Assembly (NCBI GenBank): GCA_022769545.1
Contig: JALEJS010000007.1
Span: 1-41,044 of the forward strand
Direction: 5' to 3'
From: Blautia sp.
GTDB lineage: Bacteria; Bacillota; Clostridia; Lachnospirales; Lachnospiraceae
Length of the DNA: 41,044 nucleotides
This document shows, piece by piece, positions 9,123 through 17,378 of this stretch (position 1 is the first letter of the stretch; each line of letters opens with the position of its first letter). The notes beneath the pieces are model-generated. The model had not been told where the DNA came from and did no database searches. It was given only the letters and a program-made list of their open reading frames with translations. The position numbers and the translations under genes are program-made.

Positions 9123-9590
9123 TTATTCACCAATCCTTTCCAGCTTCTCCAGCATTTCCACAAAAACAGAATTCTCCATTCCCTCTGCGAGACTCTTGTC
9201 CAGACAATGAACAATCAGCTCACTGTCCTCCAGTGAAACCGTTATGGTTCCAGGCGTCAGAGTGATGGTATTTGCAAGGATCGCCCTGCAGAATCTGGAC
9301 TTCAGGGATGTCTGAAACGACACCATAACAGGCTGAACCACAACATCCCTGGAAATGATCATACGGACCACTTCCATATTTGCCTTCAGTACTTCCTTGA
9401 TGAGAATCAGTACATACAGAAGGAAATATCCGGACCGCATCAGAAGCTTCTTTTCTTTGCGAAGACTGTAATCCATAAATTTGCAGATAAAAGCAAACAT
9501 CAGCAGCGATATCACAATACCAAAAATAACGATTTCTGTGGTAATCGCTCCGTTAAAGATCAGCCACACAAGAAAAAACAACAGCAGCAT
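9123..9590 (-). CDS. mrpE: Na+/H+ antiporter subunit E (MrpE/MnhE, 155 aa)
   Basis: First antiporter gene of the operon. The N-terminal hydrophobic region (FFLVWLIFNGAITTE) and the C-terminal domain with FCRAILANTITLTPGTITV are the MnhE hallmarks. The open frame starts at a TTG at 9617, but ATG at 9590 with a GGAAG-type site gives the normal length and N-terminus. It follows the M18 peptidase gene by 23 bases, so the two are probably on one transcript. Confidence 0.9.
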   Translation of the reverse strand: MLLLFFLVWLIFNGAITTEIVIFGIVISLLMFAFICKFMDYSLRKEKKLLMRSGYFLLYVLILIKEVLKANMEVVRMIISRDVVVQPVMVSFQTSLKSRFCRAILANTITLTPGTITVSLEDSELIVHCLDKSLAEGMENSVFVEMLEKLERIGE

Positions 9591-9613
9591 TTCCCCACTT
9601 CCTTTCCTCAGAA

Positions 9614-11005
9614 TCAAGCATCAAGAAGGAATGCCTTATACGCTTTTTCTGCCTCATAAATATCCGCTTTACTGGTAACCTCCCAGGGCGCATGCATACT
9701 TAATACAGATACACCGCTGTCAATCACTTCCATGCCATAAAGAGCAGCAATATACGCAATGGTTCCGCCGCCGCCCACATCTACCTTACCCAGCTCTGAT
9801 GTCTGGAAGGCCACCTGATGGTCGTCAAAAATCCGGCGCACGCGTGCCACATACTCTGCATTGGCATCGTTGGAGCCGCTCTTTCCCCTTGCACCGGTAA
9901 ATTTGTTCAGAACGATTCCCCGTCCCAGATATGCTGCGTTCTTTTTCTCAAAGGCCTCACCGTAGGCAGGATCAAATCCGGCGCTTACGTCGGAGGACAG
10001 CATGCTGGAATTCCGGAGTGTTCTGCGAAGCGTAAGCTCCGAATAAATTCCCATCGCATCCAGAAGTTCTGCCACGCTGTTCTCGAAGAACCGGGACTGC
10101 ATGCCCGTCGCCCCCACACTGCCGATTTCTTCTTTGTCTACCAGCAGACAGCAGCAGGTACGTGCCGGTGCTTCCATCTCCAGTAGTGCAGCCAGAGAAG
10201 TATAGGCACACACTCTGTCATCCTGGCCATACGCTGCGATCATACTGCGGTCAAGACCACACTCCCGTGCCTTTCCTGCAGGTACAATCTCCAGCTCTGC
10301 AGACAGGAAGTCTTCCTCCTCGATTCCGTATTTTTCCTTCAGAATGGCAAGAACATTTTCCCTGACAGCCTCCTTCTTACGGTCATCATCCAGATCCTTC
10401 AGCGGACGGCTTCCCACAAGAATGTCAAGATTTTCGCCTTCAATCACCTTGGCAGCAGGCTTTTCCATCTGACTTCCTGCCAGATGAATCAGAAGGTCTG
10501 TGATATAAAGAATGGGATCTTCGTCATCTTCACCGATGCGGATATCCACAACGCTGCCATCCTTCTTTGCCACAACTCCATGCATGGCCAGGGGAAGCGT
10601 CACCCACTGATATTTTTTCACGCCTCCATAATAATGTGTGTCCAGATAAGCCAGATCCGTATCCTCATAAAGCGGGTTCTGCTTGATATCCAGACGGGGC
10701 GAATCGATATGCGCTCCCAGAATGTTCATTCCCTTTTCCAGCGGCTCACTGCCGATGTGGAACAGAGAAACAATCTTATTCATAGCTACTGTATAAACCT
10801 TATCGCCTGCCCGCAGCGTTTTGCTTTCTGCCGTTTTTTCAGACAGCTCCCGATATCCAGCTTCCTCAGCTTCTTTTATGATCTGCTCCACGCATTCCCG
10901 TTCTGTTTTTCCCTCATCGAGGAAATGACGGTATCTCTTCACCAGCTCCTCCATTTTCTTCTCTTCTGCTTCCCCATAGGAAAGCCACGCATTTTTTCGT
11001 TCCAT
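9614..11005 (-). CDS. apeA: M18 family aminopeptidase (463 aa)
   Basis: Zinc-dependent cytosolic exopeptidase that removes N-terminal residues, often acidic or neutral, from peptides. Metal ligands are visible in order: His in GAHIDSPRLD (about 99-105), Asp in the following block, Glu pair in VDKEEIGSVGA, Asp in LSSDVSAGFDP, and His in SMHAPWEV near the C-terminus. The length of 463 fits the M18 family, whose members are dodecameric. I chose ATG 11005 (AAAGGGG upstream) although the frame is open to 11212; the extra 69 residues look noncoding. It lies 23 bases upstream of the antiporter operon and probably shares its promoter, with no known functional link. The symbol apeA is used loosely. 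Confidence 0.92.
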   Translation of the reverse strand: MERKNAWLSYGEAEEKKMEELVKRYRHFLDEGKTERECVEQIIKEAEEAGYRELSEKTAESKTLRAGDKVYTVAMNKIVSLFHIGSEPLEKGMNILGAHIDSPRLDIKQNPLYEDTDLAYLDTHYYGGVKKYQWVTLPLAMHGVVAKKDGSVVDIRIGEDDEDPILYITDLLIHLAGSQMEKPAAKVIEGENLDILVGSRPLKDLDDDRKKEAVRENVLAILKEKYGIEEEDFLSAELEIVPAGKARECGLDRSMIAAYGQDDRVCAYTSLAALLEMEAPARTCCCLLVDKEEIGSVGATGMQSRFFENSVAELLDAMGIYSELTLRRTLRNSSMLSSDVSAGFDPAYGEAFEKKNAAYLGRGIVLNKFTGARGKSGSNDANAEYVARVRRIFDDHQVAFQTSELGKVDVGGGGTIAYIAALYGMEVIDSGVSVLSMHAPWEVTSKADIYEAEKAYKAFLLDA

Positions 11006-11051
11006 ATTGATCCCCTTTCTGATTTTCACATAGTATATCCATTTTAATCTG

Positions 11052-11080
11052 AGCCTACCCCTTTCTTCTGTTTTTGTCAA
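11052..11080 (-). promoter_or_regulatory. Candidate promoter for peptidase and antiporter operon
   Basis: On the minus strand TTGACA (11075-11080) is followed after 17 bases by TAGGCT (11052-11057). The -35 box is perfect and the -10 box is weak. A second possible -10, TATACT, lies further downstream without a good -35. Confidence 0.4.
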
Positions 11081-11173
11081 GTTTTTGACAGGCTCATTTT
11101 TCCAGATTCCTATCCAGTGAACCGCGGCCCTTGCCAGACCATTTTCCATCTGGACAATTTCCTGAATATTCTT

Positions 11174-11271
11174 TATATTATGAGTCAGGGGACAAACGGA
11201 CATAAAAGACATGCTTGCATGTGTTTTTATGTCTGTGGGTCAGACTCATTTTTCAGGCAACTCATATTATA
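11174..11271. repeat. Long imperfect inverted repeat (nested palindrome)
   Basis: The core, 11199-11235, pairs GACATAAAA..GACATGC with GCATGTGTTTTTATGTC around a two-base loop. Outer arms continue as TGAGTC (11181-11186) and GACTCA (11243-11248). Farther out, ATATTATGAGT on the left mirrors ACTCATATTAT on the right. The whole unit of roughly 95 bases lies between two divergent genes. It could be a small mobile repeat (MITE-like), a structured RNA or a double regulatory site. Confidence 0.6.
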
Positions 11272-11304
11272 AAATAGATATTTCCAACATACAAGGAGCA
11301 TATT

Positions 11305-13038
11305 ATGCAGACATCTGTTCAATTAAGAGAAACTTTACACTCGATCAACCGGAAAAGTTACCCGGCCTATAAATCGCTGCGGGGAACGTATTCCTTTCCC
11401 GACTACATTCTGTCCGTCGACCATGTGCAGGGAGATCCTTTTGCCTCCCCTTCCAACGTCAGTATCCGCCTCCGGCACAGTACGGCCGGTTTCCCTGCGG
11501 AATTTTTATCTCATCCGTCTGCACGCACCACACTGGCCGATTATCTTACCAGACAGTTTGCCCGCCAGATCGATCCCTATGTATTTCGCGCAAAGGGTTC
11601 CGGCAAAAGCGGTCTGATCAGCGTCACCCACTGCGGCCAGGAAGTGCTTTCCCGCACAGCCTGTGAGATTGATCCGGACGGAATCACCGCACGGTTCTTT
11701 ATCGGTTTTCCTGCCAACGGACGTACCATTAACTCCGGTGAGCTGGAAAAGATTCTGTTTGATTTTCTTCCGGTCTGTGTCCGGAATTCCTTCCTGTACA
11801 AAAATCTGAATGCCGGTGATCTGAAAAACTTTATGGCACTCGCAGAAGATCAGGAAGAAATCCGCCTCCAGCTGAAAGAGCGCGGTCTTGCCGCCTTTGT
11901 GGCAGACGGATCCATACTTCCCAGAGAGAGCGGGGTTTCCTCCCGCCCCATGAAATCCTCGGTTCCCTTTTCCTCCCCGGAAAGCCTTCGTGTCACCCTG
12001 AAGCTTCCTCACCGGGGAATCATTTCCGGCATGGGAATTCCAAAGGGAATCACTCTGATCGTAGGCGGCGGATACCACGGAAAATCCACGCTTCTGACCG
12101 CTCTTCAGCTGGGTGTATACAACCATATCCCCGGTGACGGGCGGGAATATGTCATCACAGACGCCAGCGCACTGAAGCTTCGCTCTGAGGACGGACGTTT
12201 TATCCGGGATGTGGATATCTCGCTGTTTATCAATGATCTTCCCAACAAAAAAGACACCTCCTGTTTCTCTACAGAAGATGCCAGCGGCAGCACTTCTCAG
12301 GCTGCCGGAATCGTGGAAGGAATGGAGGCAGGAAGCCGGGTCTTCCTGCTGGACGAGGATACCTCCGCCACCAATTTCATGGTGCGGGATTCCTTTATGC
12401 AGAAGGTCATCCGCCGGGAAAAAGAGCCAATCACGCCCTTCCTGGAACGTGCACGGGACCTGTACGAAAAAGCAGGAATCTCCACGATCATGGTTGCCGG
12501 CAGCTCCGGAGCCTTTTTCCATATTGCAGATACCGTGATCCAGATGGACAGCTATGTTCCCCTGGATATCACGACCCAGGTCAAAGCCCTTTGCAGGGAG
12601 TATCCTCTGGAATCTGCCGACATTCCGCCGTATCATCAGCCATCCTCCCGCCGGGTCATGAGCAAATCCTCCCTCGGCGCACCCAGGCGAAGGGACTACC
12701 GCACCGGAGCAGTAAAAGCCGGGCAGGACGAGCATCTGAAGGTTCGGGTGCACGGACGGGACGGTTTCACCCTTGGACGCCAGGATGTGGATCTGCGTTA
12801 TCTGGAGCAGCTGATCGATGCCGAACAGACTGCCGCTCTGGGAATGCTTCTGAAATATACCGTGGAAAATCTGATCGACGGAAAACGAACACTCCCGGAA
12901 ATCGTCCGCTGGCTGGAACGTCAGCTGGAAACAAAGGGATTGTCCTTCCTGTCAGAAGGAAGCTACGTTCCCTGCGGCTATGCCATGCCGCGCATTCAGG
13001 AAATCTACTCCTGCTTTAATCGATATCGGCGGATATGA
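11305..13038 (+). CDS. Predicted ATPase of the ABC class (577 aa)
   Basis: Soluble ATPase of the family annotated as ABC_ATPase (PF09818-like), whose cellular role is unknown. The Walker A motif is GGGYHGKSTLL at about 254-264. The Walker B motif is VFLLDEDTSATNFM at about 343-356, in the acidic form with DED instead of DE. An N-terminal region of about 230 residues with many R, H and S residues precedes the ATPase core. The C-terminal 130 residues (DLRYLEQLIDAEQTAALG) are characteristic of the family and predicted helical. No membrane segment is seen. AAGGAG lies eight bases before the ATG. The 3' end overlaps the convergent nitroreductase gene by 23 bases. Confidence 0.85.
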   Translation: MQTSVQLRETLHSINRKSYPAYKSLRGTYSFPDYILSVDHVQGDPFASPSNVSIRLRHSTAGFPAEFLSHPSARTTLADYLTRQFARQIDPYVFRAKGSGKSGLISVTHCGQEVLSRTACEIDPDGITARFFIGFPANGRTINSGELEKILFDFLPVCVRNSFLYKNLNAGDLKNFMALAEDQEEIRLQLKERGLAAFVADGSILPRESGVSSRPMKSSVPFSSPESLRVTLKLPHRGIISGMGIPKGITLIVGGGYHGKSTLLTALQLGVYNHIPGDGREYVITDASALKLRSEDGRFIRDVDISLFINDLPNKKDTSCFSTEDASGSTSQAAGIVEGMEAGSRVFLLDEDTSATNFMVRDSFMQKVIRREKEPITPFLERARDLYEKAGISTIMVAGSSGAFFHIADTVIQMDSYVPLDITTQVKALCREYPLESADIPPYHQPSSRRVMSKSSLGAPRRRDYRTGAVKAGQDEHLKVRVHGRDGFTLGRQDVDLRYLEQLIDAEQTAALGMLLKYTVENLIDGKRTLPEIVRWLERQLETKGLSFLSEGSYVPCGYAMPRIQEIYSCFNRYRRI

Positions 13039-13606
13039 CAATATCCTTCAGCTTCCGCTTCGGAACATAATGTACATCCTTTTCGTCACGATAATATGCG
13101 CAGTTCCCGCCTTCCTTAAGCTCTGTGAGAACGATGGTCTCTGCAGGCTTTCCGAAAGCCACAATGAGCATGGGTGCCAGATATTCCGGAAGCTTCAGTT
13201 CCGACTTTACCTCGCCCGCGTTGAAATTCCCGATCATACAGCCGCCGAGTTCTTTCTCGGCAGCAGCCAGAAGCATGGTCTGCGCAACGATGCCCACATC
13301 CTTCTGATAGCGCTGCAGAGATTCTCCAAGCCGGGTATCCTGACAGATGACAATAAACGCAGTGGGGCACATTCCCTTATGGGGAAGCTCCATCTGCGGC
13401 AGCGCTCTGGCCCATTTTGTCAGAGCCTGAATCCTGTCGGTCTCCTCCTTTTCCCATGCAAGATAATACCGGAACGGCTGTGCATTTACACTGGACGGTG
13501 CCAGTCTGGCATGATCCACAAAATCCATCAGCATTTCCTTCGTAAACCGGTAAGCTTCATCGTACCCCCGGTAACTGCGGTTTTTCTTTACCAAATCTTT
13601 CAGCAT
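13016..13606 (-). CDS. Nitroreductase family protein (196 aa)
   Basis: FMN-dependent oxidoreductase of the nitroreductase fold. The N-terminal KNRSYRGYDE with the FMN-phosphate-binding Arg, the segment LAPSSVNAQPFRYYLA, and the later GCMIGNF and AFGKPAE are the family pattern. I start it at ATG 13606, which has AGGAG nine bases upstream and the usual family N-terminus. A GTG at 13708 would add 34 residues that look unrelated. The substrate cannot be predicted. The gene ends inside the convergent ATPase gene. Confidence 0.85.
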   Translation of the reverse strand: MLKDLVKKNRSYRGYDEAYRFTKEMLMDFVDHARLAPSSVNAQPFRYYLAWEKEETDRIQALTKWARALPQMELPHKGMCPTAFIVICQDTRLGESLQRYQKDVGIVAQTMLLAAAEKELGGCMIGNFNAGEVKSELKLPEYLAPMLIVAFGKPAETIVLTELKEGGNCAYYRDEKDVHYVPKRKLKDIVISADID

Positions 13607-13740
13607 TTCTTCTGTCTCCTTTTCTGTCAGACATCTCAGACCATTTTCGTCAACAATCTGCAGGCATCTCTCCTGCGCTGAGATAACATCTTCTCTAGAG
13701 AATACCACAAAACAGCCTCAGGGTCAAAGCGGAGAATTCC

Positions 13741-14036
13741 TCATAGAGAAGCAGGCATGCTCCGTCACATCGCTGCTGTCCGGGACTTTCTCATAGAGAA
13801 GCAGACATTACAATCTATGAAAGTCGATTGCTCCGCACTTCGTGCTCTCACAATCGCTGCCCATATTCGCAATCCGGCCTCCCGGCCTACTTGCTCATAC
13901 GGATCAGCCCGTCCAATAGCCATGTGTCTGCGCATGCAGGCATGCTCCGTCACATCGCTGCTGTCCGTGACTTTCATAGTACAAAACGACCGCCTTACTG
14001 ACGTTCTTGTCAGTAAGGCGGTCATTCGCGTTTTGT
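13741..14036. repeat. Noncoding stretch with direct repeats and a strong hairpin
   Basis: A 40-base unit at 13751-13790 recurs at 13936-13975 with one mismatch. A shorter unit, TCATAGAGAAGCAG, occurs at 13741-13754 and 13791-13804. The block ends in a perfect 15-bp stem, 13988-14002 with 14009-14023 (loop GTTCTT), flanked by ACAAAACG and CGTTTTGT. The short frames that cross it are not convincing proteins. It resembles an intergenic repeat family or remnant rather than a gene. Confidence 0.6.
13981..14036. terminator. Perfect 15-bp stem-loop, probable bidirectional terminator
   Basis: GACCGCCTTACTGAC pairs fully with its complement across a six-base loop. T-rich sequence follows on both strands (CGTTTTGTTTT on plus, GTTTTGT on minus). 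It sits between the nitroreductase and histidine phosphatase genes, both of which run on the minus strand. Confidence 0.55.
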
Positions 14037-14222
14037 TTTACATATTTTTAGGGAAAGGAAAGAGTATTCTTAAAAGTAACTGCTTACCTTTAAGACACTT
14101 ATATCATACCGAATAAATGTGATAAGAATTTGTCTAATTTCTAATAATTTTATAAAATTTCTAAACTCCCTATTATGAATTTCGAATCAAAGAAAAACAT
14201 CCTTCATCGGTACCGGTTTCCA

Positions 14223-14954
14223 TCAGTCATGGCGCTGATCCGCATTGTCATAGCACTCACAGAAGCGTGCCGCGAATGCCGGTTCCTCACCATGTGCGTA
14301 CAGATGAGAGATATCTCCAAAGGAGCTCATCCGGAAGCTGGCAATTCCTTTCCTGCGCTCTTCCGTCACAAAGGTGGTCACCGAGGATGGCGCCGCACAG
14401 GCTCCATGCCAGATCACCATCGGTGAAACAGATAACAGATAAGAGGTCAGTATGCTCCCCAGTCCGAAATGGCAGAAAAATGCAATCGTATCGTTGTTTG
14501 CTTTTTCCGCACGGTAGAAATGACCGTCCCGCACATACCCGTGCCGGGCAAGAACCTCATCAAATCCCTGTACCACCCAGTCGTACTCTTTTTTCACATT
14601 CGCTTCCTGCATCCGTTCATTTTCATACCAGTGGTCAAACTGAAAAAAGCGTTCGTCCTGCATCCAGTCCTGCGGAAGCCAGTCCCATGGGATGATTCTT
14701 CCGTCTGCGACATCCGGCCGGTGAATGGGGGCCACAAATTCCCGGAGCCATTCCTTCTCCTCCGCTGTCTGACCAAGTTTTTGCAGAGTAAAGGATGCCG
14801 TATCCTTTGCCCTGCCCAGCGGAGAGACATAGCTGTATGTAATACCCATTTTCGACAGCTTTTCCGAAAGATATTCCGCCTCTCTCCATCCCTTTTCCGT
14901 GAGAGAATCCCTGCTGTAATCCGGATCTCCATGTCTTATGATCAATATCTTCAT
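14223..14954 (-). CDS. Histidine phosphatase family protein (243 aa)
   Basis: Member of the phosphoglycerate-mutase-like superfamily. The catalytic RHG triad is at residues 7-9 in the N-terminal strand (LIIRHGDPDY), and SPLGRAKDTA supplies the second Arg. A later His in AFFCHFGLG is the usual C-terminal catalytic His. The middle of the protein contains an insert rich in W and D. The enzyme removes phosphate from small molecules or proteins by a phospho-histidine intermediate; the substrate is not evident. The 240-residue length fits. It follows the sigma-like gene by 44 bases, with a GC-rich hairpin between them. Confidence 0.85.
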   Translation of the reverse strand: MKILIIRHGDPDYSRDSLTEKGWREAEYLSEKLSKMGITYSYVSPLGRAKDTASFTLQKLGQTAEEKEWLREFVAPIHRPDVADGRIIPWDWLPQDWMQDERFFQFDHWYENERMQEANVKKEYDWVVQGFDEVLARHGYVRDGHFYRAEKANNDTIAFFCHFGLGSILTSYLLSVSPMVIWHGACAAPSSVTTFVTEERRKGIASFRMSSFGDISHLYAHGEEPAFAARFCECYDNADQRHD

Positions 14955-14998
14955 TTTTTCTTTTTATCCCTTTCCGAGCGGCCGAAAGCCGCCCGAGC

Positions 14999-16015
14999 CT
15001 ATTCTGTGTAAAATGTCTGTTCGTGAACAATGGTCTCTTCGAATAACGGTTCTTCTTCTGGTGTGACCTCCCCGGAGGAATATTCCTCCGGCCATGTCTG
15101 CACAGGCTCCTGTATCACTCCCGGAGTCGGAGTAGCCATCGGAATCGGAGTGGCTGTCGGCATCGGCACGGCTGTCGGCATCGGTGCTTCCGTCGGCACA
15201 GGAGTCGCCGTCGGGACTGCCGTTGGCCGAGGTGTGGGTGTCGCCAGCGAAGATCCCTGCAGAATCGGCGTCGGGGTAGCCACCGCTTCCGGTGACGGAG
15301 TAGGATTGGGTGTCAGTACATCCTCCTGACCCCCTCCCCGTGGAATCAGCGCTGCAACGGCCCCCATACCAAACGCAAGCAGCATCAGAACCAGTGCAAT
15401 TTTCAGGATGACCGGAGTCCCGGAAGTTTTCGCCTCATGCTTTTTCTGCCCGGATGGATTTCCGCCGGATGCACTTCCTGCGGACGATGCCCCGTCGGAT
15501 CTTTTCCTGTCCGAATGTGGTCTGCCTGTTTCTTCCGGCGCATTCTCATACACACATTCATTTTCAATCAGCTCCAGAAGGCGCTGGTTTGGTTTCAGAT
15601 CTCCGAGATCCTGCGTTTTTTCATTGGAATATGTGATGATTCGCTCCACATCTTCTCCGGTAATGTTTCCATATGTATCCGGCTTCTTTTTCCGGAGATA
15701 GCCGGCCATTTTATTTTGTGTGATACGCACAATCCATTTTTCATAATCACCGGGATTTTTCAGCCGGTGCAGATTATGGAATCCGAGAATATAGGCATCC
15801 TGGATCAGATTCAGGGCGGCATCCTCATCCTTAATCATAGACTTTACCATCCGATAAACCGATCCATAGGTACGGTTATACAATTCACGGATTGCCGGCT
15901 CCCGTCCATAAATGGCATCCTGGATCAGCTGCTCCGAGTATCCCTGCCGTGCCCCGCAAAACTCACAGAACCGGCTGTTCCCATCAATTGTTTTTCCACA
16001 CTGACAACATTTCAT
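14999..16015 (-). CDS. Zinc-ribbon, sigma-region-2, single-TM protein with P/T-rich tail (338 aa)
   Basis: Modular protein. Residues 1-22 form a zinc ribbon (cysteines at 3, 6, 17 and 20). Residues about 29-110 resemble ECF sigma region 2: AIRELYNRTYGSVYRMVKSM, DEDAALNLIQDAYILGF and WIVRITQNKMAGYLRKKK. Residues 140-200 are low complexity and hydrophilic. One membrane helix lies at about 201-225. The last 110 residues are a P/T/A-rich tail with repeated PTATP-like units, predicted outside the cell. I find no sigma region 4, the part that recognises the -35 box. The start overlaps the stop of the deacylase gene by four bases (ATGA), so the AlkD, deacylase and this gene form one operon. It may be a membrane-tethered sigma factor relative or an anti-sigma-like sensor. 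Confidence 0.75.
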   Translation of the reverse strand: MKCCQCGKTIDGNSRFCEFCGARQGYSEQLIQDAIYGREPAIRELYNRTYGSVYRMVKSMIKDEDAALNLIQDAYILGFHNLHRLKNPGDYEKWIVRITQNKMAGYLRKKKPDTYGNITGEDVERIITYSNEKTQDLGDLKPNQRLLELIENECVYENAPEETGRPHSDRKRSDGASSAGSASGGNPSGQKKHEAKTSGTPVILKIALVLMLLAFGMGAVAALIPRGGGQEDVLTPNPTPSPEAVATPTPILQGSSLATPTPRPTAVPTATPVPTEAPMPTAVPMPTATPIPMATPTPGVIQEPVQTWPEEYSSGEVTPEEEPLFEETIVHEQTFYTE

Positions 16016-16575
16016 TTCGATTCCTCCACAGGAAGCTCCACTATCGTGTATTCATGATGCATGGCCGGAATCAGCTTTTCCGTCAGATCCGATGTGCGCA
16101 TGACCAGACTGGAGGTATTGATGCACGGATGACACCCAAACCAGGGCTCCTCCAGGACTTCCTTATCAATCAGAAGCCGGACTCTGTTTTCACGATCATT
16201 CATCAGTCCGAGTACGCTGACCGATCCCGGCGTGATATTCAGAAATTCTTCCATATATTGTTCACTGGCAAAAGACAGTCTTGCCGTACCAAGCTGCTTT
16301 GACAGATATTTTGTTTTAAAAGGCTTGTTTCCCGGCATCAGCAGCAGATAAAAATCGGTCTCCTGCCGATTGCACAGAAAAAGATTTTTGCAGATATCAA
16401 TTCCCAGAAGTGCATCCACACCCTGACATGCCTCAATCGTCATCAAAGGTTCATGATCCACCCTGCGAAAGGGTATTTCCAGCGTCTCCAGCAGATCATA
16501 CGATGCAATTTCCTTGTCCGGCCGTCCCTGTGTGTTATCAGGACGACCATTGTATATGGTCGTATCAATCATCAT
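16012..16575 (-). CDS. Prolyl-tRNA deacylase, ProX/YbaK type (187 aa)
   Basis: Trans-editing enzyme of the YbaK/ProRS-associated domain family, which hydrolyses mischarged aminoacyl-tRNA(Pro). The family pattern is visible: LEIPFRRVDHEPLMTIEAC near the N-terminus, NLFLCNRQETDFYLLLMPG with the invariant KNLFL region, and GSVSVLGLMND and FGCHPCINTSSLVM near the end. The usual length is about 165-190 residues. It overlaps both neighbours by four bases (ATGA junctions), indicating tight translational coupling. The upstream partner is the AlkD-like glycosylase; the combination suggests damage and editing functions but may be coincidental. Confidence 0.85.
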   Translation of the reverse strand: MMIDTTIYNGRPDNTQGRPDKEIASYDLLETLEIPFRRVDHEPLMTIEACQGVDALLGIDICKNLFLCNRQETDFYLLLMPGNKPFKTKYLSKQLGTARLSFASEQYMEEFLNITPGSVSVLGLMNDRENRVRLLIDKEVLEEPWFGCHPCINTSSLVMRTSDLTEKLIPAMHHEYTIVELPVEESK

Positions 16576-17300
16576 TCTTTTGTTCCATCTCCTGTCTCTT
16601 TTCTTCTCAGTGTCCGCAGATAGCTTTTCTGTTCTGGAGTGATCCGATAGCTTTCCACCGCCTTCTGAATGGTTTTGTTATGCGTCCATTTATCCAGACG
16701 CTTCTCTTCCAGATAAGGAACCGATGCTTCATACTGCTTCGCAAGTGCTGTGGCAAAATACCAGGCAACCATCATCTTCACATAATACTCATCCGAAACG
16801 ATTTCCGCCACCCACTGATGATATTCCGGCAGGAAGCCGTCGTCCAGATAAGACTGCATCAGCATTCCCACTCCGAAGCGGATCGTATATGTCTGATCCG
16901 AGCGGATCCACTGGCAAATCTTTTCCAGCAGCTCCTGGCGATGTTTTTTGAAAACGCCAGGCTTCATCGTATCACAGGTCGCCCAGTTGTCTATATACGG
17001 AAGGAACCGCTCTACCTCCCGGATGCATGTATCATAATCCCGGATCTGCTCGATTAGATAGCCATGAAGGTTATTTTCCTCATAATAGGTATGGGGGAGC
17101 TGCTTCATAAACACGTCTTTTTCCGGCAGCTTTGACAATTCTTTTGCATATTTGCGCAGCATGGGAATCCGGACTCCGATCACGGTCTCCTTATCCACTG
17201 TCGGCATCAGTCTTGCATGAAAATCCCGATAACCCAAATCCTGCATCGCAAACAGCCGCTCCCGGATCGATTCCTCTGCCTGTTTTTTCTCTTCTTTCAT
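16572..17300 (-). CDS. DNA alkylation repair protein, AlkD-like (242 aa)
   Basis: HEAT-repeat-like helical protein of the AlkD family, DNA glycosylases that remove bulky or cationic alkylated bases such as N3- and N7-alkyl purines. Supporting text: GVRIPMLRKYAKEL, EENNLHGYLIEQIRDYD, FLPYIDNWATCDTMKP (with the conserved W and D), RFGVGMLMQSYLDD and MMVAWYFATALAK, in the order seen in AlkD-type proteins. The start is ATG 17300. The stop overlaps the deacylase start. It has no signal peptide and is cytoplasmic. Confidence 0.85.
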   Translation of the reverse strand: MKEEKKQAEESIRERLFAMQDLGYRDFHARLMPTVDKETVIGVRIPMLRKYAKELSKLPEKDVFMKQLPHTYYEENNLHGYLIEQIRDYDTCIREVERFLPYIDNWATCDTMKPGVFKKHRQELLEKICQWIRSDQTYTIRFGVGMLMQSYLDDGFLPEYHQWVAEIVSDEYYVKMMVAWYFATALAKQYEASVPYLEEKRLDKWTHNKTIQKAVESYRITPEQKSYLRTLRRKETGDGTKE

Positions 17301-17378
17301 CTTATTCTCTTTCTCTGTCTTTTTGTAATCTGTTCTTGCCGTTTCCGGCTGCCACAGCGTTTTCGGGCTACTGAAATC

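Noticed and set aside
11006..11212. Upstream extension of the M18 aminopeptidase frame
   Set aside because: It covers the promoter and the inverted repeat; ATG 11005 matches family starts.
11506..12753. Long minus-strand frame of 415 codons
   Set aside because: It is the antisense shadow of the ATPase gene, with no recognisable domain and residue use typical of a shadow.
13765..14116. Short frames in both directions in the repeat block
   Set aside because: They cover direct repeats and a hairpin and have no protein features or good ribosome sites.
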